DNA of 27,285 bases from an uncultured Pseudomonadales bacterium (GTDB lineage Bacteria > Pseudomonadota > Gammaproteobacteria > Pseudomonadales > Porticoccaceae), in assembly GCA_937998635.1 (NCBI GenBank), contig CALLDA010000238.1, forward strand, positions 1 to 27,285. The letters run 5' to 3'. The notes below the pieces were generated by a model. That model saw nothing but the letters and a program-made list of their open reading frames with translations, did no database searches and was not told where the DNA came from. A program made the position numbers and the translations under genes. Below are positions 7,756-14,625 of this stretch, in pieces (the stretch's first letter is position 1; each line of letters begins with the position of its first letter).

Positions 7756-8652
7756 TCAACTTGTCTTTGCCCGCTTATTTTTGCAGGCCACGAGTCGCAC
7801 CCAGTCATCCTGATTGACTGGGGGAGCAAATGTAAAGTGGTCCAGATAAGCCTCTCGGACTTCCGTGGTCTGTCCATCAACAATGCCAGACATGCACAGT
7901 TGCCCACCAGTTTTGACGGACTTCATAATATGTTCAGCCAGCTGGATCAGGGGGGCGGCAAGAATATTTGCCACCAGGTAGTCGCTGGCGTCAAGAATTT
8001 GTTTATCGGGAGCGCAGATGCTGAGCTTGTCTTTGCTAATACCGTTGCGCCGGGCGTTGTCTGCCGTAGCGAGAAGAGCCTGGGGGTCATTGTCGATGGC
8101 GATAACCTTGCGGGCACCCAGAAGTGCACCAGCGATGGCGAGAATCCCGGAACCACAGCCATAATCGATCAGTGTTTTACCTTCGATATTGAGGCTGTCG
8201 AGCCACTGCAAACATAGAAAGGTGGTGGCGTGGCTGCCAGTGCCAAAGGCCAGACCAGGATCGAGCATCAAATTGATGGCATCCGGCTCTGGTGGCGGAC
8301 ACCAGCTAGGACAAATCCACAGGCGTTGGCCACATTTGATGGGGTGGTAGTGATCCATCCAGAGCCTTTCCCAGGCTTGATCTTCGAGGATTTCCCAGCG
8401 CCAGGGGGGCAGGCTTTGGCCGCTATCAGCACTTAACTGTAATAACACTAGATCGGTGTCGGTATCCGCCGGGAATAAGGCGGTGAGTGTGAGTTTTTGC
8501 CAGAGCGGGGTCTCGCCGACACTGGGTTCGAGTATCGGCACGTCAGCACTATCGGATAAGGTCACCGACACCGCGCCACTGTCGAGCAGGGCCTGCTCTA
8601 AAGGCCCACTTGCCTCGCTACTGGTATCGAGATGTAACTGCAGCCAGTTCAT
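7756..8652 (-). CDS. prmA: ribosomal protein L11 methyltransferase
   Basis: PrmA trimethylates several amino groups of ribosomal protein L11 using SAM. The 298-residue length is typical. The N-terminal L11-recognition domain (about 1-105) contains WERLWMDHYHPIKCG (94-108). The class I methyltransferase core shows DPGLAFGTGSHATT (131-144), motif I DYGCGSGILAI (163-173) and the acidic AIDNDPQAL (185-193). VANIL (227-231) replaces the N-P-P type motif, as usual in PrmA. It lies 80 bases downstream of accC on the same strand. Confidence 0.96.
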   Translation of the reverse strand: MNWLQLHLDTSSEASGPLEQALLDSGAVSVTLSDSADVPILEPSVGETPLWQKLTLTALFPADTDTDLVLLQLSADSGQSLPPWRWEILEDQAWERLWMDHYHPIKCGQRLWICPSWCPPPEPDAINLMLDPGLAFGTGSHATTFLCLQWLDSLNIEGKTLIDYGCGSGILAIAGALLGARKVIAIDNDPQALLATADNARRNGISKDKLSICAPDKQILDASDYLVANILAAPLIQLAEHIMKSVKTGGQLCMSGIVDGQTTEVREAYLDHFTFAPPVNQDDWVRLVACKNKRAKTS

Positions 8653-8732
8653 TGTTGTCTTTTCATAATGGCCGGCGTAAAGCGAGGATCATCGCTTTGG
8701 TTCACCAGCGCAAAGTACAACATCTAGCCGAC

Positions 8733-10073
8733 TTACAGGCCCAGTTTCTTCTCAAGATAATGAATATTGATGCCACCACGTTGGAATTCAGCATCGGCAA
8801 CGAGATCCCGCTGCATGTCAGTATTGGTTTTAATGCCAAGGATAAATAATTCGTCCAGGGCATTTCTCATTCTCGCCAGGGCGGCGTCCCGATCTTTACC
8901 GTAGGTAATAACTTTGGCAATCAATGAATCATAATTGGGCGGAATGGTGTAACCACAATACAGATGTGAGTCGACACGCACGCCGTTACCACCCGGCGGG
9001 TGAAAGGTGGTCACTTTACCGGGGCTGGGCATAAAAGTGGTGGCGTCCTCAGCATTGATCCGACATTCAAACGCGTGACCACGGAAGATAATTTCGTCCT
9101 GAGTAAAGCTGAGTGGTTCACCGCCCGCCACCAGCAGTTGCTCTTTAACGATATCGACACCGGTAATCATTTCCGTCACCGGATGTTCAACCTGAACCCG
9201 GGTGTTCATTTCGATAAAGTAGTAGTGGCCGTTTTCGTAGAGGAATTCAAAGGTGCCCGCGCCGCTGTAACCGATGTCTTTACAGGCTTTGACGCAGGAT
9301 GCCAGGACTTTTTCTCGGGCCTCCGGATTAATATCTGGGGCAGGCGCTTCTTCGAGCACTTTCTGGTGACGGCGCTGCAGTGAGCAATCCCGATCACCCA
9401 AATGAATGGCATTGCCATGGCCGTCAGCCAATACTTGAACCTCGACGTGACGCGGCGTTTGCAGGAATTTTTCCATATACACCGTATCATCACCAAAGGC
9501 ATTTTTGGCCTCTGCTTGAGTGACCGAAATAGCATTGATCAAGTGGGCTTCGGTTTGTACCACTCGCATACCGCGACCACCGCCGCCGGATGCTGCTTTG
9601 ATGATCACCGGGTAGCCAATATCCCGAGCGATCTGGATAGTTTGCTCATGATCGTCATCAAGAGCGCCGTTGGAGCCCGGCACGGTGGGCACGCCGGCTT
9701 TACGCATAGCATCAATGGCGGCGACTTTATCGCCCATTATGCGGATCACATCGGCACTGGGGCCGATAAAGGTAAAACCGCTGCGCTCGACCCGCTCTGC
9801 AAAGTCGGCATTTTCCGCGAGGAAGCCGTATCCGGGGTGCACGGCGACGGAGTCCGTTATTTCCATGGCGGTAATAATGGCGGGGATATTCAAATAGCTA
9901 TCGGTGGGCGAATTGGGGCCAATACATACCGTTTCGTCGGCCAGGCGCACGTGCTTGAGGTCGGCGTCGACTTTGGAATGTACGGCGACAGTTTTGATGC
10001 CCAGCTCCTTGCAGGCGCGTAATATCCTGAGAGCTATTTCGCCACGGTTGGCGATTAATACTTTATCCAGCAT
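8733..10073 (-). CDS. accC: acetyl-CoA carboxylase, biotin carboxylase subunit
   Basis: AccC uses ATP and bicarbonate to carboxylate biotin on AccB, the first half-reaction of acetyl-CoA carboxylase and the committed step of fatty-acid synthesis. The 446 residues match E. coli AccC (449). Signatures are the N-terminal KVLIANRGEIALRI (4-17), the glycine-rich ATP lid KAASGGGGRGMR (159-170), RDCSLQRRHQK (228-238) and the active-site EMNTRVQVEHPVTE (288-301). It follows accB by 78 bases and is probably in the aroQ-accB-accC operon. Confidence 0.97.
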   Translation of the reverse strand: MLDKVLIANRGEIALRILRACKELGIKTVAVHSKVDADLKHVRLADETVCIGPNSPTDSYLNIPAIITAMEITDSVAVHPGYGFLAENADFAERVERSGFTFIGPSADVIRIMGDKVAAIDAMRKAGVPTVPGSNGALDDDHEQTIQIARDIGYPVIIKAASGGGGRGMRVVQTEAHLINAISVTQAEAKNAFGDDTVYMEKFLQTPRHVEVQVLADGHGNAIHLGDRDCSLQRRHQKVLEEAPAPDINPEAREKVLASCVKACKDIGYSGAGTFEFLYENGHYYFIEMNTRVQVEHPVTEMITGVDIVKEQLLVAGGEPLSFTQDEIIFRGHAFECRINAEDATTFMPSPGKVTTFHPPGGNGVRVDSHLYCGYTIPPNYDSLIAKVITYGKDRDAALARMRNALDELFILGIKTNTDMQRDLVADAEFQRGGINIHYLEKKLGL

Positions 10074-10151
10074 GGCCGAGTTCTTCCTTAGGGTGTTCCG
10101 AGGTTTGGTGTTGATGCATATTTTAGTGCGCTGCCGTTTAAAACAGGTGAT

Positions 10152-10601
10152 TTAAATAATCGTCATCAGTGGCTGACCAAACTCTATGGGATCGCCATCT
10201 TCAACCAGAACCGCACCGATGGTGCCGGATTTGTCGGCTTCAATCTGATTCATCATTTTCATGGCTTCGACAATGCACAGTACATCGCCGGCCTGAACCG
10301 ATTGTCCTGGCTCTACAAAGGATGGCGAGCCAGGTGCAGGAGATCGATAAAAGGTGCCGACCATTGGAGAACTAATAATATGCCCATCAAGCGCCGGAGC
10401 AGCTGCGCCCTCATCAGCAGGCGCTGCCGCGACCGGTGCTGCAGCCGCTACGGGAGCTGGTGCCATAACTGCCTGAGCCATTTGCACGGGAGCCTTGTTG
10501 CGGGTAATCCGCACTGACTCCTCGCCCTCTTTGATTTCCAGCTCAGCGATATCTGATTCTTCTAGTAGTTCGATGAGTTTTTTTACTTTACGAATGTCCA
10601 T
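10152..10601 (-). CDS. accB: acetyl-CoA carboxylase, biotin carboxyl carrier protein
   Basis: AccB carries biotin between the carboxylase (AccC) and transferase (AccA/D) centres. The 149-residue protein has an N-terminal helix (MDIRKVKKLIELLEES), an Ala/Pro-rich flexible linker (about 37-70) and a C-terminal biotinyl domain with the family thumb (SPAPGSPSF, 87-95) and biotin site EAMKMMN (112-118), Lys115 being biotinylated. The ATG has a good AGGAA ribosome site eight bases upstream. In E. coli AccB represses its own operon; whether that holds here cannot be read from the sequence. Confidence 0.97.
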   Translation of the reverse strand: MDIRKVKKLIELLEESDIAELEIKEGEESVRITRNKAPVQMAQAVMAPAPVAAAAPVAAAPADEGAAAPALDGHIISSPMVGTFYRSPAPGSPSFVEPGQSVQAGDVLCIVEAMKMMNQIEADKSGTIGAVLVEDGDPIEFGQPLMTII

Positions 10602-10648
10602 GAATAGTTTCCTAAAAAATGTTTTCTTAAATAAGCGGGGGCTAGTTA

Positions 10649-11095
10649 TTAGTTGTTTTGATTAAGATGGTCGAGAGCTGCGTTGAGCGCTAACTCATAG
10701 CTCATAGCGCCAAAGCCGCTGATGGTGCCAATGGCAATATCAGCGAAATACGAATGCTGCCTGAAAGGCTCACGGCTATGGACATTTGACAGATGCACCT
10801 CAATAAAGGGTATCGCCACTGCCAGTAAAGCGTCGCGCAAGGCGACGCTGGTATGGGTAAAAGCAGCGGGGTTGAACAAGATGATATTGACGCCTTCCTG
10901 GCGGGCGTCGTGAATGCGTTCGACGAGTTCGTACTCAGCATTACTTTGCAGGGCCAGCAGGTGGTGGCCGCCATCGACGCTGAGTTCCGTGAGTCGTTGG
11001 TTGATATCTTCGAGATTGTCGCTGCCGTAGATCTCAGGCTCTCGGCTGCCAAGCAGATTCAAATTGGGTCCGTGTAAGACTAGAATGGTGGCCAT
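10649..11095 (-). CDS. aroQ: type II 3-dehydroquinate dehydratase
   Basis: AroQ dehydrates 3-dehydroquinate to 3-dehydroshikimate, step three of the shikimate pathway, as a cytosolic dodecamer. The 148 residues match the family. Active-site motifs are HGPNLNLLGSREPEIYG (8-24) with Tyr23, FNPAAFTHTS (74-83), EVHLSNVHSREPFR (99-112) with His101, and GFGAMSYELAL near the end. Tandem stop codons (TAA TAA) end the gene, and accB follows after about 46 bases, so aroQ is likely the first gene of the accBC operon, as in Pseudomonas. The ATG has AGAGG seven bases upstream. A structured leader candidate lies at 11152-11195. Confidence 0.96.
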   Translation of the reverse strand: MATILVLHGPNLNLLGSREPEIYGSDNLEDINQRLTELSVDGGHHLLALQSNAEYELVERIHDARQEGVNIILFNPAAFTHTSVALRDALLAVAIPFIEVHLSNVHSREPFRQHSYFADIAIGTISGFGAMSYELALNAALDHLNQNN

Positions 11096-11151
11096 TGTGC
11101 CTCTGCTTTTTATAGTGCCTGATTTGTAACTTCTAGTACCCGGCTAACAGC

Positions 11152-11195
11152 GCCTGACGACAGCGTGCGTCGATAAACCGAAGTTTGCATCAGGC
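11152..11195 (-). promoter_or_regulatory. candidate structured RNA leader upstream of aroQ-accB-accC
   Basis: Read on the minus strand, the 44 bases form GCCTGA, TGC, then AAAC-TTCG-GTTT, AT, then CGAC-GCACGCT-GTCG, then TCAGGC. The outer arms (11195-11190 with 11157-11152) pair perfectly over 6 bp and enclose two hairpins, one closed by the very stable C(UUCG)G tetraloop. A second TCAGGC at 11122-11117, closer to the aroQ ribosome site, could pair with the same 5' arm over 7 bp. No known riboswitch family is recognised, and I could not place a promoter upstream, so transcription of this element is assumed, not shown. Confidence 0.35.
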
Positions 11196-11321
11196 TCCCA
11201 CCGTTGTCTAGTTTTTAGTGTTTTTCTCGATGTTTTATCCTTTTTCCACTCATTTAGCTGATGTTAAGCGCTTTCGGCGAGTGCGATAAGCGTTTTCTTC
11301 ATCGTTACGACCCGATCTTTA

Positions 11322-13187
11322 TCACATGGCACCAAAGGCGGTCAGAACCACTTTTTCGCTCAATAGCTGGGGCAAAATCCTGGCCGGATTCCCCTTAGCA
11401 TCATAATAAAGATAGAGGGGGACACCGCTTCTACCATGTTCATTGAGCAAGCGGGTAATATCCGGATCGTTATTGGTCCAGTCACCCTTAAGGTAGGTAA
11501 TGTTATGGGTTATTAATGCCGATCGGAAAGCCTCTGAGCTGAGAGCGATTTTTTCATTGGCCAGGCAGGTGATGCACCAGTCGGCAGTCAGGTTGATAAA
11601 AACGGCCCTGTTCTCATTCTGCAATGTAGAGAGAACCTCAGGGCTATAGGACTGCGATAGCGGCTCTTGATCGGTGGATTCCTGACTGACAGCAAGACTC
11701 AGGGCCGCCACCAAACTCAAAGCCAGAACACCTCTGGAGACAACATGTTTGCTGTGACCGTTTAGCCATATGGCAAAGGCCAATAGCAGAATCCCAAGGC
11801 TGACTACAATGGCATGATCAATACTGGTTTGCCGACCGAGCACCCACAACAACCAGATAACACTAGCGTAAAGTGGAAAGGCCAGAAGTTGGCTAAATGT
11901 GTTCATCCACGGCCCGGGGGCGGGCAGCTTTTCCATTAAGCCAGGAATCCATGACAGGGCCAGAAACGGCAGGGCCATACCCAGACCCAGAGCGGCAAAA
12001 ATCGCCATGCTCACCCCGGTAGACTGGGTCAGCGCGACGCCCAGTGCGGTACCCATAAATGGCGCCGTGCAGGGGCTGGCTACCACGGTGGCGAGAACCC
12101 CGGTCATAAAGGATCCGCTGACGCTATTACTCTGGGTGAAATTCTGGCCGAGGTTCATCCAGCTACCACCGATAGTGAGCTGGCCGGAAAAGCTTTGCGC
12201 AATCACGAATAACAGGTAGGCGAGCAAGGCCACAAATATCGGCGACTGGAGCTGGAAGCCCCAGCCAATCGACTGTCCGCTGCCGCGTAGGATCAGCATA
12301 ACTGCGGCGATTGCCATAAAAGACAGGATGATACCGGCGCTGTAGGCAAGGCTATGGATATGTTTGTTGTGGTCGCCAAGGTGGGCGGAGGTGGTAGCCA
12401 TTACCTTGATAGACAGTACCGGAAACACGCAGGGCATTAGATTCAGAATGATGCCGCCAAGTACAGCGAAGACCAGAATAATGACTATATTGCTGCTCTG
12501 GCCCGATGTTTTTTCCAGGGACTGACTTTTGATGCCATTGGCATTCTTGATGGTAGACGAGTCTGTCGAAACAGGGTCGATTAACTCAGCAATAGCGTTG
12601 CCCGGATTAACTGCAATGTATTCGATACGAGGGGGATAACAGAGCCCGGCATCAGCACATCCCTGACTAGTGACCGCTAGAACAAAGGCAAAACCATCAT
12701 CAGCAAGGTCGACTCCAACAGGCATTGGCAATGTGGCACGAACTTGCGTGGCAGTATAAAAAACCTCCAGATCTTTCTCGTAGTAATCATCGTAAATAAA
12801 CCGACCTGGCTTGAACGTCAGCGCTAAAGGCTGGGTAGCTTGTGTCACCTCAGCCGGTGTGATGGCAAATCGATGTTTATAAAGGTAATAACCGGGCGCG
12901 ATATGCCAGTCGATTACTAGTTCCTGGCCGTCAATACTCGGAGTCAGTTGATAGGCCTGCTCTACGGGCAGAAATTGGCCAGAGCCAGAGAGAGGGCTAA
13001 TAGTTAAGGAAGAGCTGATTGAAGAAGAGCCAGGTGAGGAAGAGCCATTAAGCTGGCTGGGTGGGGCGGCATTATTTAAAAAAGAGTTTTCAGCTGCAAC
13101 TGCCAGGGGCACAGATAACATCAGGCTCAGGCAAAGCCCTATAAAAAGCCTGTGGTATTGAATGACAAACTGGTTTTTTTTTAACAT
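11322..13187 (-). CDS. dsbD: thiol:disulfide interchange protein DsbD
   Basis: DsbD passes electrons from cytoplasmic thioredoxin across the inner membrane to periplasmic reducing proteins such as DsbC. Counting from the ATG at 13187 (621 residues), there is a signal peptide (about 1-33), a Ser/Gly/Pro-rich insert (about 46-70), the periplasmic alpha domain with QGCADAGLCYPP (Cys177, Cys183), a multi-helix membrane domain with the redox cysteines in LMPCVFP (Cys253) and ASPCTAPF (Cys373), and a C-terminal thioredoxin domain with ADWCITC (Cys538, Cys541). All three cysteine pairs are present, so it should be functional. An upstream in-frame TTG (13196) is an alternative start; the ATG better fits the signal peptide and the AGAGGG spacing. 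Confidence 0.95.
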   Translation of the reverse strand: MLKKNQFVIQYHRLFIGLCLSLMLSVPLAVAAENSFLNNAAPPSQLNGSSSPGSSSISSSLTISPLSGSGQFLPVEQAYQLTPSIDGQELVIDWHIAPGYYLYKHRFAITPAEVTQATQPLALTFKPGRFIYDDYYEKDLEVFYTATQVRATLPMPVGVDLADDGFAFVLAVTSQGCADAGLCYPPRIEYIAVNPGNAIAELIDPVSTDSSTIKNANGIKSQSLEKTSGQSSNIVIILVFAVLGGIILNLMPCVFPVLSIKVMATTSAHLGDHNKHIHSLAYSAGIILSFMAIAAVMLILRGSGQSIGWGFQLQSPIFVALLAYLLFVIAQSFSGQLTIGGSWMNLGQNFTQSNSVSGSFMTGVLATVVASPCTAPFMGTALGVALTQSTGVSMAIFAALGLGMALPFLALSWIPGLMEKLPAPGPWMNTFSQLLAFPLYASVIWLLWVLGRQTSIDHAIVVSLGILLLAFAIWLNGHSKHVVSRGVLALSLVAALSLAVSQESTDQEPLSQSYSPEVLSTLQNENRAVFINLTADWCITCLANEKIALSSEAFRSALITHNITYLKGDWTNNDPDITRLLNEHGRSGVPLYLYYDAKGNPARILPQLLSEKVVLTAFGAM

Positions 13188-13196
13188 TGGGTACAA

Positions 13197-13524
13197 GTCC
13201 CTCTTAAACTGTGGCTTTGACCCGCAGATTCTCGAAATGTTTTCAGCTATTATGAAGTCCTGAAACGGATATACAAACCCTGCAACTGAAACTGTTAAGA
13301 AATTGGCCTGGGTAGGCTATCTAGCGCCCAATGACTAAGGCTACGCTGATACCGATGTAGGTGCCAATATACGTTGGTAATATAGCTCGGCAATATTAGC
13401 GACCGGCGCGGTAGAAATGATACCCCTGTATAAGTTCGGTAGCGCAGGTATAGAAAAAGTTGATAATTAAGTAAGCAGCCAGCAACAGATAGCTCGACAT
13501 CAATAACCAATAGAAGAGAACTCA
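13197..13524. other. intergenic stretch between dsbD and the DUF2333 gene
   Basis: This 328-base divergent spacer has no recognisable gene. It holds the candidate dsbD promoter (13249-13276) and, at 13321-13500 on the minus strand, a 60-codon frame that would encode two hydrophobic stretches interrupted by one in-frame TAA (13396-13398). The first part is a 34-codon ATG frame without a Shine-Dalgarno. It may be a decayed small membrane protein gene or chance; the other minus-strand frames are also partly open here, which weakens the case. Confidence 0.4.
13249..13276 (-). promoter_or_regulatory. candidate dsbD promoter
   Basis: TTGTAT (13276-13271) and CATAAT (13254-13249, five of six) are separated by 16 bases and lie about 62 bases upstream of the dsbD ATG. 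The -35 matches only the TTG core. Assigned from sequence and position only. Confidence 0.33.
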
Positions 13525-14583
13525 ATGGCCATACAGGATTGGACAGACCGAATAAGCGCCCGAATTAGTGGTATCGGAGGACGAGGCCGATCAACCAGGC
13601 ACAGCTCGGCGGGTAATGGCCAAGCATCTGGCCCCGGGCGCTGGATCGTCAGGCTCATTCTAATAGCTGTTCTTCTGTGCCTGGTGCTCGCCTGGTTCTG
13701 GAGCCGGGAACCGGAGATAGAAACACCTGATAGCGCAACTAATCCAGTGCCCGGCGTCACGACAGTAACAGCCCTTATTACTGTGGTAGATAACCTGCTG
13801 GATAAACCTGGCGGATATTTAAGCAACGATATAATGCCTCCGGGCCTGTTGCTGGACAATATTCCCAATTGGGAATACGGCGTTATCATTCAGGTCAGAG
13901 ACCTGGCCAAAGCGCTACGCGAGTCTTTTGCCCGCTCACAATCCCAGTCGACTGAAGATCAGGATCTTGCTCTGGCTGAGCCGAGGTTCAATTTTGATCA
14001 TGAAAGCTGGGTTCTACCAGCCACCGAGGCCGAATACCGGGAAGGTCGAAATTACCTGGGAGGCTACTTACAACGTCTGGTCGATGAAGACCAATACAAC
14101 GCTCAGTTTTATACCCGTGCAGATAACCTGCGCTATTGGCTAAGCACTGTCGAAGCCCGGCTGGGTAGTTTGTCTCAGCGCCTGGGAGCCAGCGTTGGTC
14201 AACGTCGCTTCAACACCGACCTTGCTGGCGATAGTGCCGCGAAACAAGCAACGCCAGTACCCTCAGAGACCCATCGGCAAACCCCATGGCTTGAACTGGA
14301 CAATGTTTTCTATGAAGCGCGGGGCACCACATGGGCGCTTATTCATTTTTTGAAAGCCATAGAAGTTGATTTTGCCGATGTCCTCGAAAAGAAAAATGCC
14401 CGAATCAGTGTGCAGCAAATTATTCGTGAGTTAGAGGCGACACAAGCACCGCTGAGGAGTCCGATTATTTTAAATGGCAGTGGTTATGGACTGCTGGCGA
14501 ATCATTCACTGACCATGGTTTCTTATATTAGCCGGGCTAACGCTGCGATGATCGATTTGCGGGAATTGTTGTCCCAGGGCTAA
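13525..14583 (+). CDS. DUF2333 family membrane protein
   Basis: This 352-residue protein has a Gly/Arg/Ser-rich N-terminus (about 15-38), one membrane helix (about 41-58) followed by WSREPE, and a large, probably periplasmic domain. It matches DUF2333 by LLDKPGGYLSND (91-102), MPPGLLLDNIPNWEYG (104-119), the RSQSQSTED segment (138-145) and EPRFNFDHESW (152-162). The family is found in Pseudomonas and relatives; its function is not known. The ATG has AGAAGAGAA a few bases upstream. The PAS-GGDEF-EAL gene begins 42 bases after its stop on the same strand, so the two are likely co-transcribed, but a shared role is inference. Confidence 0.87.
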   Translation: MAIQDWTDRISARISGIGGRGRSTRHSSAGNGQASGPGRWIVRLILIAVLLCLVLAWFWSREPEIETPDSATNPVPGVTTVTALITVVDNLLDKPGGYLSNDIMPPGLLLDNIPNWEYGVIIQVRDLAKALRESFARSQSQSTEDQDLALAEPRFNFDHESWVLPATEAEYREGRNYLGGYLQRLVDEDQYNAQFYTRADNLRYWLSTVEARLGSLSQRLGASVGQRRFNTDLAGDSAAKQATPVPSETHRQTPWLELDNVFYEARGTTWALIHFLKAIEVDFADVLEKKNARISVQQIIRELEATQAPLRSPIILNGSGYGLLANHSLTMVSYISRANAAMIDLRELLSQG

Positions 14584-14625
14584 ACGGGATACCCCCGAGA
14601 AGCATCCATGGACAGGTAGGTAATT

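Noticed and set aside
9402..10022. Long plus-strand frame (206 codons) opposite accC
   Set aside because: It is antisense to a fully conserved accC coding sequence and shows no family motif; a shadow of codon bias on the other strand.
11109..11114. TATAAA on the minus strand close to the aroQ start, resembling a -10 box
   Set aside because: It is about 13 bases before the ATG, would remove the ribosome site from the transcript, and has no matching -35.
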